Assembly (NCBI GenBank): GCA_003451635.1
Contig: DMAT01000379.1
Coordinates: 1 to 5,944, forward strand
DNA from: Syntrophus sp. (in: bacteria)
Lineage (GTDB): Bacteria > Desulfobacterota > Syntrophia > Syntrophales > UBA8958
Direction of reading: 5' to 3'
Length of the DNA: 5,944 nt
Shown: in pieces, positions 1 through 5,944 of the stretch
Layout: each line of letters opens with the position of its first letter
Position numbering within the stretch: the first letter of the stretch is position 1
Position numbers and translations under genes: made by a program
The notes under the pieces: generated by a model
The model's input: only the letters and a program-made list of their open reading frames with translations
Told to the model about the DNA's origin: nothing
Database searches by the model: none

Positions 1-136
1 AGTAAATGATGATTGTCATTGCAAGGATGATCAGCATCGCCTTGTACTTATTCACTTGGGGAGATGTTATGGTAAATAACAGTGCGCGAAGATCTATCCT
101 CTTTAATTGTGAGGAAATATCTGCAAAGTCTTTCAA
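1..136 (-). CDS. gspC: Probable type II secretion protein GspC, N-terminal fragment (runs off the left edge)
   Basis: Only the first 45 codons are in the window. The start is TTG at 136-134, overlapping the gspN stop (TTGA). A GAGG Shine-Dalgarno at 148-145 lies 8 bases upstream, and this is the only usual start codon in this frame after the stop at 181-179, so the start is well supported. The visible protein has a charged cytoplasmic segment of about 30 residues (including KDFADISSQLKRIDLRALLF), then the beginning of a hydrophobic span (AMLIILAMTIIIY, residues 33-45). This fits GspC, a bitopic inner-membrane protein with a short cytoplasmic N-terminus, one membrane helix, and periplasmic HR and PDZ or coiled-coil domains that contact the secretin GspD. 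The diagnostic domains lie outside the window, so the name rests on topology and on position directly after gspN. Another single-pass T2SS component remains possible. Confidence 0.6.
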   Translation of the reverse strand, partial: MKDFADISSQLKRIDLRALLFTITSPQVNKYKAMLIILAMTIIIY

Positions 137-978
137 GGTTTCAACCTCATAACCGAATTGCCAATACTGCCGATTAAATCAAAAGAAAGTTTTTTCCCCT
201 GCTGGCCGGGAACATCTACGACGGAAACGAGTTCGATAGGGCTGTTTTCTAACTCCTCTGTATTCAGGGTAATCTCACCACTAATTTCTGCCCTCATTTT
301 GTCGCCTGTCAACTTCAGTTTGGATATTTTAATTACTCTATTCTGAAGAGTCATATCGCCGTCAACGCGACTGAATTCCATTTTGTCGACATCCATATTT
401 GGAAATAACAGCGGATAAACACCGTTCGTCAGCAGTATGGTGATTTTTGCGTTCCCTCCCGCCAAATCCCATACGGAGCCCCGAAAGCTTATGTTGCTGT
501 TGAGTTTGCCTTCAATTTGGCGATTCAGTATCTTTTTGAGGTAGGCGATTTTTTCTAGAGGAATATTATTCAGTTTAAAATCTCCCTGAATGGAGCCATC
601 GGGATTTGATTTCCGCTTAGAAATCACCTTACCGGTCGCCGTGCCTCCATATGCCTCCATATCCAAAAATAATCGCATATCCCCTTGAAAAGCGCTCATG
701 ATATCCGGCCTGAGGACAATCTGATCGATTTGCAGTGTCGCCAGGGGCCTGTCCCGAAAACCAACCCGAAGGTTGCTTATTTTGATTCCCAGCGTCATGT
801 CCGGTCTAACATTTTCAATGGTAAGGATAGCATCGGGATTATTGACAGTAATAACCGTATTTATGTATTTTTCTATTACCTCACCGGGGAAGCGTAGATA
901 TAACATGACAACAAGGATCGCGAATCCTGCTGTAACGTAGATGATAGTTTTTTTTGTTATTCGCAATTTCAACTTCAC
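133..978 (-). CDS. gspN: Type II secretion system protein GspN, AsmA-like
   Basis: A 281-residue protein with one N-terminal membrane helix (about residues 11-29, TIIYVTAGFAILVVMLYLRF) and a long periplasmic part rich in alternating beta strands (ILTIENVRP, IKISNLRVGF, LQIDQIVLRP, ISFRGSVWDLAGG). This pattern of strands with amphipathic turns is typical of the AsmA-like GspN found in deltaproteobacterial, Bdellovibrio-like and Leptospira T2SS loci; its molecular role in secretion is poorly defined. The start is GTG at 978-976, with GGAG at 992-989 ten bases upstream and 21 bases after the gspM stop. The stop at 135-133 overlaps the start of the next gene. The family call rests on length, topology, strand pattern and operon position after gspM, not on a catalytic motif. 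It contains a 10-bp tandem duplication (642-662) and an A8 run just before the membrane helix. Confidence 0.82.
   Translation of the reverse strand: MKLKLRITKKTIIYVTAGFAILVVMLYLRFPGEVIEKYINTVITVNNPDAILTIENVRPDMTLGIKISNLRVGFRDRPLATLQIDQIVLRPDIMSAFQGDMRLFLDMEAYGGTATGKVISKRKSNPDGSIQGDFKLNNIPLEKIAYLKKILNRQIEGKLNSNISFRGSVWDLAGGNAKITILLTNGVYPLLFPNMDVDKMEFSRVDGDMTLQNRVIKISKLKLTGDKMRAEISGEITLNTEELENSPIELVSVVDVPGQQGKKLSFDLIGSIGNSVMRLKP
145..148 (-). promoter_or_regulatory. Shine-Dalgarno site for the TTG start of the probable gspC
   Basis: GAGG in the coding sense, 8 bases before the TTG at 136, located in the last codons of gspN. It fixes the start of the partial downstream gene. Confidence 0.65.
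642..662. repeat. 10-bp perfect tandem duplication inside gspN
   Basis: Two adjacent copies of gcctccatat lie at 643-652 and 653-662; one extra matching base (t at 642) makes a 21-bp tract of period 10. On the coding strand this reads ATATGGAGGC twice and encodes the MEAYGG stretch of GspN. The period is not a multiple of three, so the two copies are read in different frames and the repeat is not a protein repeat. Gain or loss of one unit would shift the frame. Confidence 0.85.
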
Positions 979-988
979 TTCAAGGGTG

Positions 989-992
989 CTCC
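989..992 (-). promoter_or_regulatory. Shine-Dalgarno site for gspN (GTG start)
   Basis: GGAG in the coding sense, 10 bases before the GTG at 978, within the 21-base gap after the gspM stop. It supports the GTG start. The TTG at 983-981 is out of frame and meets a stop two codons later. Confidence 0.6.
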
Positions 993-999
993 ATCCTTT

Positions 1000-1554
1000 T
1001 CATCGCTTTTCCGTCTTGATCAACTGATAGGTGGAAACCAGAAGTGTGGCATTCAGATATTCCGGCGCCTCCTTCATTTTCGTCACGCTCATTCGCTTGA
1101 TCTTTATTAAATCCTGAGGTGATTCGACAAGATACAGATAGTTAGCCACCTGCCTCAAGGTGACCCTTTCCAGCTTCATTTCCACGCCAATTTCTTCATA
1201 ATCCCCTGATGTAGAAATCTTCGCAGGGTTCATGGCTTTAATGTAAGATTTCAGACCGCTTTCTCCCGCCTTATTATCCAGATAGGCAAATAAAGTGAAA
1301 TCAGCGGGACGTTTCGCTAAAATCGACTGGACTTCCTCAATGCGCCTTTTATGCTTACTGTAGTCAACCCCCAGAAGGGAGATATCTTTTAGAATTTTCT
1401 CATTGCTTTTAATGGCTGTGCTTGTCCGGCTGCGCCCATCATAAAATGGAACAATGACCAATAGAAAAGAAAGCATGAGGGCAACAATTATCGTGCCGCC
1501 GATAACGTAACGCCGTTGAATCCCTGATAGGTTGTTCCAGATATTAGTAATCAT
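1000..1554 (-). CDS. gspM: Type II secretion system inner-membrane protein GspM
   Basis: A 184-residue bitopic inner-membrane protein. A short cytoplasmic N-terminus (residues 1-15) is followed by a membrane helix (about 16-38, YVIGGTIIVALMLSFLLVIVP), then a charged, probably coiled-coil segment (about 45-80, including KHKRRIEEVQSILAKRP). The C-terminal part is a ferredoxin-like domain (about 120-180; VEMKLERVTLRQVANYLYLV and LNATLLVSTYQL). This is the PilO/GspM layout, and the length is close to that of the family. GspM pairs with GspL in the assembly platform and stabilises the ATPase-GspL complex. Its ATG overlaps the gspL stop as ATGA (1554-1551). No clear Shine-Dalgarno precedes it, so translation is probably coupled to gspL. 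GspM is weakly conserved in sequence; the call relies on topology plus position between gspL and gspN. Confidence 0.88.
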   Translation of the reverse strand: MITNIWNNLSGIQRRYVIGGTIIVALMLSFLLVIVPFYDGRSRTSTAIKSNEKILKDISLLGVDYSKHKRRIEEVQSILAKRPADFTLFAYLDNKAGESGLKSYIKAMNPAKISTSGDYEEIGVEMKLERVTLRQVANYLYLVESPQDLIKIKRMSVTKMKEAPEYLNATLLVSTYQLIKTEKR

Positions 1555-3038
1555 TTCAAATATATCTGCATGTTAAATTCGACTTTGCCGCCTTGCTTCA
1601 CGAGATTTGTCGACCCAATAGCTATAGATTTAAAATTTCTTGAATTACTGAGCTCTTTTTTCATAGCTTCTACAGTATCAAAATTCTTTGCTTCCCCTTT
1701 GATGATTATGGAATCTCGATCAATAGTGAACGTCGTAAACAACACCTCCAGGGCGGGAGGGATCGAACCGGACAAACTTTTTAGAACGTCAAGAACAGAG
1801 AAGCCTGTTAAGTCATCCGTCAAGCCGAGGGCTGCTTTCTTTGTTTCCGTGATCTTTGTGCGCATTTGAGAAACAGGATCAACTATTCTGCTGACGTCGG
1901 GATTGTACTGTTTGAAAACACTGCTAATCTGGCTCTTTAGTTGTTTAAGTTGCATTTTCTTTTCGTAATCACCTAAAAGTGCATCTACCCCTAATGAGAA
2001 AAGAATCAAACCTGCAGTAATCGCCAGGAAGTGAATATTTTTTTTCAGGGTTTTAGGACCTGTTTGCCCTCGTTTTTCTTGAGATCTGAAATCAAAGCCC
2101 TCTCCTTTTCGGAGCGGGCGTAAGGCTAAGGCCAGGGCCTGGTTCATTAGCAGGGGTTCCCATTGCCGCTTTGCCTCCTCGGTGAATACAATCCCCTCGG
2201 CGGCTGTCATATCGATAAGATCAATGTCCGAAGAAAAATTTCGTGAGAGGGCATGGCGGATCTCCTGATCGAGCGCACCGCTGCCGGTCAGGTAAATATG
2301 GGAGGAATCTGCTTCAACAAAACCCTGCCATTTCAAGGATTCTATTGTATTGCCCAATTCTTGGCAGAGATTGCCGTAAACATCAGCAATTGACCCATCA
2401 ACGCGCTTTTCGCCTGCCGAACTCGCTCCGGTAAGCCCAATCTCAATGGGATATTCCCTGATTTGGAATAAATGATATTCACTTATGAACAGGGCAACGG
2501 CATGTTTGGCGCCGATATCAAGGATGATGTTGAATGCTGAAGCAAGGTGATGGGCTAGAAAAAATGGAACCAGCGGAACGCCCTCGATATCGATTATTCT
2601 TGTTTCCTGGACATGATCCTTCAGGAGATCAATATAATGCCGGACAATGTCCTTTCTTGCTGCGGCTATTAATATTGTTTTTTTATCCGCCACTTTTGCG
2701 GGAACGTAGTCCAGATATGCTTCCGTGATGGGATACGGTAATAATGGCTCCACTTCAAAGGCCATTGTCTGGCGTATCTTTTTATCGTCATGGAAAGGAA
2801 AGAAAAGATTACGAAAAGAGACATCGCGGACAGGCAGGGCGGTAATGCAGGGGAGCTGCCTCAAAACCTCATGCTGTTCAAAAAACCTCTTAATATCACC
2901 ACTTGGATCACCCCGCGCTGTCCTTTGAAAACTGGCGCAGTAAACCACCTGGGTGTTACCACGGATCGTGCGGTCAACTGCAACAGCATTTATGAATTGA
3001 TCACCAATATCGAGCCCCAGGATTCTCTCTGTCATCAT
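1551..3038 (-). CDS. gspL: Type II secretion system assembly-platform protein GspL (PilM/PilN-like)
   Basis: A 495-residue bitopic protein. The cytoplasmic part (about 1-330) has an actin/FtsA/PilM-like fold: ILGLDIG at residues 6-12 (phosphate-1-like), LDIGAKHAVALF at 173-184 (phosphate-2-like) and YLTGSGAL at 249-256 (adenosine-like). One membrane helix follows at about 334-355 (NIHFLAITAGLILFSLGV), then a coiled-coil linker and a PilN-like ferredoxin domain (about 425-495, IPPALEVLFTTFTIDRDSIIIKG). GspL recruits the ATPase GspE on the cytoplasmic side and binds GspM in the periplasm. The ATG at 3038 overlaps the gspK stop (ATGA). A second ATG follows at 3035; with GGAAAG at 3048-3043, the spacing is 4 bases to the first and 7 to the second, so residue 2 may be the true start. 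The length is somewhat greater than the roughly 400 residues of enterobacterial GspL. Confidence 0.93.
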   Translation of the reverse strand: MMTERILGLDIGDQFINAVAVDRTIRGNTQVVYCASFQRTARGDPSGDIKRFFEQHEVLRQLPCITALPVRDVSFRNLFFPFHDDKKIRQTMAFEVEPLLPYPITEAYLDYVPAKVADKKTILIAAARKDIVRHYIDLLKDHVQETRIIDIEGVPLVPFFLAHHLASAFNIILDIGAKHAVALFISEYHLFQIREYPIEIGLTGASSAGEKRVDGSIADVYGNLCQELGNTIESLKWQGFVEADSSHIYLTGSGALDQEIRHALSRNFSSDIDLIDMTAAEGIVFTEEAKRQWEPLLMNQALALALRPLRKGEGFDFRSQEKRGQTGPKTLKKNIHFLAITAGLILFSLGVDALLGDYEKKMQLKQLKSQISSVFKQYNPDVSRIVDPVSQMRTKITETKKAALGLTDDLTGFSVLDVLKSLSGSIPPALEVLFTTFTIDRDSIIIKGEAKNFDTVEAMKKELSNSRNFKSIAIGSTNLVKQGGKVEFNMQIYLK

Positions 3039-4003
3039 TCAGCTTTCCAAGACAGAAACTTCATTTTCTTCGTATTGTTATCCCTCACGAGGATGCCCAT
3101 GACTGTTACGCGCATATCTCCCGAGACTCCCACAGAAGACACCCTGAAATAGTCGCTCCGCGTCGTTATCAACCGCGCGTCAATCACGATGCCCGGTACA
3201 ACTTTCTGATACCAAGTTGGACTGACAAGATCTTCACCATTCGTCTTTCTGTAATTGTCGAGCCTTTCCGTTGCCTCCAGGGTCATATTCGGAGACAATG
3301 AGCGCAGAACAAGCTTTGGGGCGGTGTTAATGTTAATTTTCCCGTTTCCGTAGATGGTGACCAGATCTTTCAGTCCCGCTCTGCGATCGTTCCCATCATA
3401 CACCTCCTTGGAAATACCTTTTATCATCAATAACTCGTCAATGCAATCGAGGGGGACATTTTTTGCGCCGTATGGTTTAGCCAAGCTTGAATAGTGAGAA
3501 TTTTCAGCGCCTCCCCCCGTCACATTGTCGTCCGTGTCGATCCAATCTTTGATGGCCTCTACAACCTCCTGGGCGCGGATTTGATCAAGTCCGAATTCCG
3601 GTTGGCTAAGAAGTCTTACCAGCATATTACGGACATCCATATTGAAGTTGTTTCCAATTACCAACTTGTGAATCGGGATTTTCCCGGATTCATCTTCAAT
3701 TACCAGACGTACCGCTCCTGTACCGAAAAGGCTATCAGCCTTCACGGCGACTCTATCAGCAATGGACCAATCTTCATTAAGGGCATCAAAGTTATTCTGA
3801 TCTTCCCTCAAGAGAGCTTGTCCAAGTGAAAACCCTGATTTTGCAACATAATAAAGCCTTACCCTATCCCGCAGGTTTGCAGCATCATAAACCTCTGATC
3901 GGGAGGCGCGATTCATCTGCAGGGCTATCACCACAATAATACTGATCATCAGGATGACGACAATCAGCGCCACACCTTGTTCACGATGCCGGAGTGCCTT
4001 CAA
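3035..4003 (-). CDS. gspK: Type II secretion system minor pseudopilin GspK (tip subunit)
   Basis: A 322-residue protein of the usual large GspK size. The prepilin leader ends at Gly10 (REQG | VALIVVILMI), followed by a hydrophobic helix to about residue 30. Position +5 of the mature protein is Val, not the Glu of other pseudopilins; this is normal for GspK, which caps the pseudopilus. The DWIDTDD motif (153-159) followed by GGGAENSHY (163-171) matches the conserved calcium-site region of GspK. ELLMIKGIS (190-198) and GKININTA (221-228) belong to its helix-rich inserted domain. The start is TTG at 4003-4001 with AGGA at 4013-4010 six bases upstream; the first 23 bases overlap the end of gspJ. 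GspK should form a tip complex with GspI and GspJ after cleavage by the prepilin peptidase GspO, whose gene is not in this window. Confidence 0.95.
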   Translation of the reverse strand: MKALRHREQGVALIVVILMISIIVVIALQMNRASRSEVYDAANLRDRVRLYYVAKSGFSLGQALLREDQNNFDALNEDWSIADRVAVKADSLFGTGAVRLVIEDESGKIPIHKLVIGNNFNMDVRNMLVRLLSQPEFGLDQIRAQEVVEAIKDWIDTDDNVTGGGAENSHYSSLAKPYGAKNVPLDCIDELLMIKGISKEVYDGNDRRAGLKDLVTIYGNGKININTAPKLVLRSLSPNMTLEATERLDNYRKTNGEDLVSPTWYQKVVPGIVIDARLITTRSDYFRVSSVGVSGDMRVTVMGILVRDNNTKKMKFLSWKAE

Positions 4004-4661
4004 TCTCTATCCTGTTAAAGGGTAAATACATGCGGGTCGAAAATATGTAGGGATGATCACGATCGTTGGGATTCTCAAGGGTTAACTGTACCGTCACCAT
4101 GACGGGAGCCTTGTTTTTCTGGAGCTGATTATCGGAGGTTGAATCCCAAGTTTCATATTCTTTCCCATCGTTGTCATAAAATAAAAAGACCAGACTCTGG
4201 ACTCTTTCACAAAGTGAAAAGCCCCGTTGGCCATATACTCCCTTGTTTGGCCCCCCGTAAAGACCATCCATCCTGATCAGGCTGTATTTTTTTTTGTCTT
4301 CCGTGGCTCCATCTGCTTCCCGCACATAATAAGCTATGGAAGTAGTACCATGATTTGCTTCTTTTTCATCAAAGGCGATATTAGCTTTTGACAGAAAAAG
4401 AAGGCCCGTGAATTCTCCCTTACCTAAATCCTGTTTTTGGGCAATAAAGCCCATTTTACCATCGTAAGGGCTTAGGGCGCTTAAATCAAACATGACTCTG
4501 TTCATAGTAGTTCTCGCCATTGTATAAATTTCACTTTCATATTCCGTGACGCCGGCCATGCGAAAAGTACCCCAATAGGCAGCATAGACCGTAGATAAAA
4601 CTACGGAGAGAATAAAAATGGCAATCAGGATCTCGATCAATGTAAACCCGCGCTTTTGCAT
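3981..4661 (-). CDS. gspJ: Type II secretion system minor pseudopilin GspJ
   Basis: A 226-residue type IV prepilin-like protein. It has a very short leader (MQKRG), cleavage expected after Gly5, and Glu at mature position +5 (FTLIEILIAIFILSVVLSTV), followed by the hydrophobic helix to about residue 28. The body begins with the helical MARTTMNRVMFDLSALSPY (48-66) typical of GspJ. A beta-rich C-terminal domain includes VQSLVFLFYDNDGKEYETWD, the region that in GspJ precedes the last strands (VMVTVQLTLE). The ATG is at 4661-4659, 9 bases after the gspI stop, with only a weak, close GGGA upstream. The 3' end overlaps gspK by 23 bases. It forms the tip complex with GspI and GspK. A run of nine A on the coding strand encodes Lys123-125. 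Confidence 0.93.
   Translation of the reverse strand: MQKRGFTLIEILIAIFILSVVLSTVYAAYWGTFRMAGVTEYESEIYTMARTTMNRVMFDLSALSPYDGKMGFIAQKQDLGKGEFTGLLFLSKANIAFDEKEANHGTTSIAYYVREADGATEDKKKYSLIRMDGLYGGPNKGVYGQRGFSLCERVQSLVFLFYDNDGKEYETWDSTSDNQLQKNKAPVMVTVQLTLENPNDRDHPYIFSTRMYLPFNRIEIEGTPAS
4010..4013 (-). promoter_or_regulatory. Shine-Dalgarno site deciding the TTG start of gspK
   Basis: AGGA in the coding sense, six bases before the TTG at 4003, inside the last codons of gspJ. No ATG or GTG lies between it and the prepilin cleavage site that would keep the basic leader, so this TTG is the best start. Confidence 0.65.
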
Positions 4662-4670
4662 ATGTCCCGG

Positions 4671-5057
4671 TTATTGCAGAAGAGGTTTATAGAGGACGAT
4701 TTCAAAGGTGTTGTTGGCAACCATTCTGGTGTTGACTACGATCAGGGTAACCTTCCGGAGCAAATCAATATCAGTATTGCTGATTTTCACACGCCATGCA
4801 TAGTCCGGGAATGAATCGCCGAAGTTGCCCTGACCTTCAGCAATTTCGTTTGCATTAAGGCTATCGATCTCCGCCATTTTCATCTGAGCCAGCAGGGAGG
4901 ATGTTGTCAGGAATCTGGCATTTATTGACATGGCAACACTTTGAGATTGCGATTTATATACGGCAACAAGGGCTATGGCCAGAATGGCAATGGCAATCAT
5001 CACCTCCAAAAGGGTGAAACCATTCCTTCGAGTTTTGCTTGCGATTATCGCTTTCAT
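4671..5057 (-). CDS. gspI: Type II secretion system minor pseudopilin GspI
   Basis: A 128-residue minor pseudopilin. The leader MKAIIASKTRRNG (13 residues, basic) is followed by FTLLEVMIAIAILAIALVAV, with Glu at mature +5, and then the GspI-typical helix with ARFLTTSSLLAQMKMAEIDS. The body has the conserved GNFGDSFPDYAWRVKIS pattern and ends in short strands (LRKVTLIVVN, NTFEIVLYKPLLQ). The frame stays open 81 codons further upstream to 5300, but that extension overlaps gspH and would bury the leader, so the ATG at 5057-5055 is chosen. It lies 16 bases after the gspH stop. No good Shine-Dalgarno is present in that gap, suggesting reinitiation after gspH. GspI is the core of the I-J-K tip complex. 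Confidence 0.94.
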   Translation of the reverse strand: MKAIIASKTRRNGFTLLEVMIAIAILAIALVAVYKSQSQSVAMSINARFLTTSSLLAQMKMAEIDSLNANEIAEGQGNFGDSFPDYAWRVKISNTDIDLLRKVTLIVVNTRMVANNTFEIVLYKPLLQ

Positions 5058-5073
5058 AATAAATCGATGACTT

Positions 5074-5646
5074 TCACTGTCCTGCCATGGGCGGGAAGAT
5101 GTCCCGATATCTGATATTTTTCTCAAAAGGCTTAACCACTTGAATAAACGGGTGCAGGGCGATAGTGATAATTCTGTCTTCTTTTCCGATATGGATGACA
5201 GTTGGTTGTACGTAACCCTGCTTAAAAAAGGCAACCCATGCTTCTCCCTCCGCCATGGTTTTCTCCCTTCCCTGTTCAACGTCAATAAATCTGATGTCAC
5301 TGGGAAGGTGGTAGGCGTCCCGCTTCTTTTCTTCTTTCTTTTCCGGCGTCATATCGGCTTTATAAACCCAAAAGGCATTATTGGTGAGGTCGATTTGAAG
5401 GATATGGTCAACATGATCTCTCACGGCATCATGGCGAATATCTTTAACAATACCTGTGAGATGTCTTGTTGCAACCCCCAGGGAGTCGTTCAGGAGATCA
5501 TCACGGACCTTTGGAACAGCGACATACAGGATCACCCCGATCAGAACAATAACAACGAGCAGCTCAATAAGTGTGTAGCCGAGCTTATTAATCCGTTTCC
5601 CAATTGTTGATATCTTTGTTTTTTCCTTCACCACCGGGTTCACCAT
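5074..5646 (-). CDS. gspH: Type II secretion system minor pseudopilin GspH
   Basis: A 190-residue pseudopilin from the chosen ATG at 5646-5644. It has a basic leader of 23 residues ending in KRINKLG, then YTLIELLVVIVLIGVILYVA with Glu at mature +5. A beta-rich globular domain follows (LQIDLTNNAFWVY, AWVAFFKQGYVQPTVIHIG, RIITIALHPFIQVV), matching the GspH/FimT fold. The start is uncertain: TTG 5655, GTG 5649, GTG 5643, GTG 5634 and GTG 5631 are all in frame, and none has a clear Shine-Dalgarno; all give the same mature protein. Every option overlaps the end of gspG (59 bases for ATG 5646). A strongly charged loop (PEKKEEKKRD) sits in the middle of the globular domain. GspH is thought to link the tip complex to the GspG shaft. 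Confidence 0.9.
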   Translation of the reverse strand: MVNPVVKEKTKISTIGKRINKLGYTLIELLVVIVLIGVILYVAVPKVRDDLLNDSLGVATRHLTGIVKDIRHDAVRDHVDHILQIDLTNNAFWVYKADMTPEKKEEKKRDAYHLPSDIRFIDVEQGREKTMAEGEAWVAFFKQGYVQPTVIHIGKEDRIITIALHPFIQVVKPFEKNIRYRDIFPPMAGQ

Positions 5647-5944
5647 CACCGCCAAGAGAGATCAAATCAAAATCACCGTGCGAGCCGGGACTGATATAGA
5701 CAAAATCCCGATCCCAAGGATCCTTGGGGGCCTTGTTTCCTTCAAGATACCCTCCCTGTCTCCAGTTTTTTGCCAGTTGGCCTCCGGCAGGCGCCTCGAC
5801 CAGACTCTGAAGCCCCTGCTCTGTAGTCGGATAATTACCATTGTCCAATTTGTAGAGCTTTAGAGCCGTACCGAGGCTTTCAATTTGAATCCTTGCTTTA
5901 GCCCGGCGTGCTTCATCCGGTCTTCCCATAATCCGTGGGATGAT
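5588..5944 (-). CDS. gspG: Type II secretion system major pseudopilin GspG, C-terminal part (5' end beyond the right edge)
   Basis: The frame is open to the window edge, giving 118 visible residues; the leader and most of the N-terminal helix are outside. The visible start, IIPRIMGRPDEARRAK, is the end of the long helix, corresponding to the family pattern V-P-x-I/L-M-G-R-x-D-x-A. Then come the GspG hallmarks: ALKLYKLDNGNYPTTEQGLQ, GGYLEGNKAPKDPWDRDFVY and DFDLISLGGDGEPGGEG, ending in DINNW. The last part is the loop that binds calcium in characterised GspG proteins. GspG polymerises into the pseudopilus shaft after cleavage and N-methylation by the prepilin peptidase. The ATG at 5929 is internal (Met of IMGRPDE) and not the start. 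The stop TAA is at 5590-5588, and gspH begins inside this gene. gspF and gspE are expected upstream, outside the window. Confidence 0.97.
   Translation of the reverse strand: MIPRIMGRPDEARRAKARIQIESLGTALKLYKLDNGNYPTTEQGLQSLVEAPAGGQLAKNWRQGGYLEGNKAPKDPWDRDFVYISPGSHGDFDLISLGGDGEPGGEGKNKDINNWETD

Noticed and set aside
133..1000. Possible intrinsic terminator or promoter around the gspM/gspN junction and in the T-rich tracts
   Set aside because: The T runs lie within coding sequence, are A runs on the transcribed sense, and have no GC-rich stem beside them; the 21-base gap holds only a ribosome-binding site.
2790..3152. 120-codon plus-strand open frame opposite gspL/gspK
   Set aside because: Antisense shadow of GspL N-terminal and GspK C-terminal coding sequence, with low-complexity, non-domain-like translation.
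3494..3829. 111-codon plus-strand open frame opposite gspK
   Set aside because: Antisense shadow across the conserved DWIDTDD region of gspK; no supporting motif or start signal.
3035..4003. Missing Glu at mature position +5 in GspK as a possible defect
   Set aside because: GspK proteins normally lack this Glu; it fits their role as the tip-capping subunit.
5058..5300. N-terminal 81-residue extension of the gspI frame, overlapping gspH
   Set aside because: It would place the prepilin leader and cleavage site in the middle of the protein. The sequence looks like an out-of-frame reading of gspH, and an ATG with a proper basic leader is available at 5057.
5140..5610. 156-codon plus-strand open frame opposite gspH and the end of gspG
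   Set aside because: It lies entirely antisense to genes with clear family motifs; the translation has no recognisable domain and no good ribosome-binding site.
5927..5929. ATG that could be taken as the start of gspG
   Set aside because: The frame continues upstream to the window edge with the conserved IIPRIMGR residues, and the prepilin leader and helix are missing, so this Met is internal.

Overview
The window is one block of type II secretion system (T2SS) genes, all on the minus strand. Transcription therefore runs from the right edge of the window to the left. In that direction the order is gspG (5' end cut by the window edge), gspH, gspI, gspJ, gspK, gspL, gspM, gspN, then the first 45 codons of a probable gspC. 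Coding density is close to 100%: the longest intergenic gap is 21 bases and several genes overlap. There is no RNA gene, mobile element, CRISPR array, convincing promoter or terminator. The promoter should lie upstream of gspG (probably before gspE/gspF), outside the window, and the secretin gene gspD is expected beyond the left edge.

Region by region: 5074-5944 encodes the major pseudopilin GspG and minor pseudopilin GspH. 3981-5057 encodes minor pseudopilins GspI and GspJ. 3035-4003 encodes the tip pseudopilin GspK. 1000-3038 encodes the inner-membrane assembly-platform proteins GspL and GspM. 133-978 encodes an AsmA-like GspN. 1-136 starts a short cytoplasmic segment followed by a membrane anchor, as expected of GspC. 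Together they cover the pseudopilus (G shaft; H, I, J, K tip) and most of the platform that links it to the ATPase GspE (via L and M) and to the outer-membrane secretin (via C). The machine exports folded proteins from the periplasm across the outer membrane.

The host is a Gram-negative (diderm) bacterium. Three traits resemble deltaproteobacterial (Desulfobacterota-type) or related T2SS loci more than the enterobacterial out/pul arrangement: a ~280-residue AsmA-like GspN, a PilM/PilN-like GspL, and gspC placed after gspN. This is an inference from gene order and protein style; the genus cannot be named. Base composition is moderate and looks uniform, with no sign of recent insertion.

No previously undescribed system is visible. 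The points worth a second look are details: non-ATG starts, translational coupling, a GspL that keeps actin-like nucleotide-site motifs, an AsmA-like GspN, A-rich slippery runs and one 10-bp tandem duplication.
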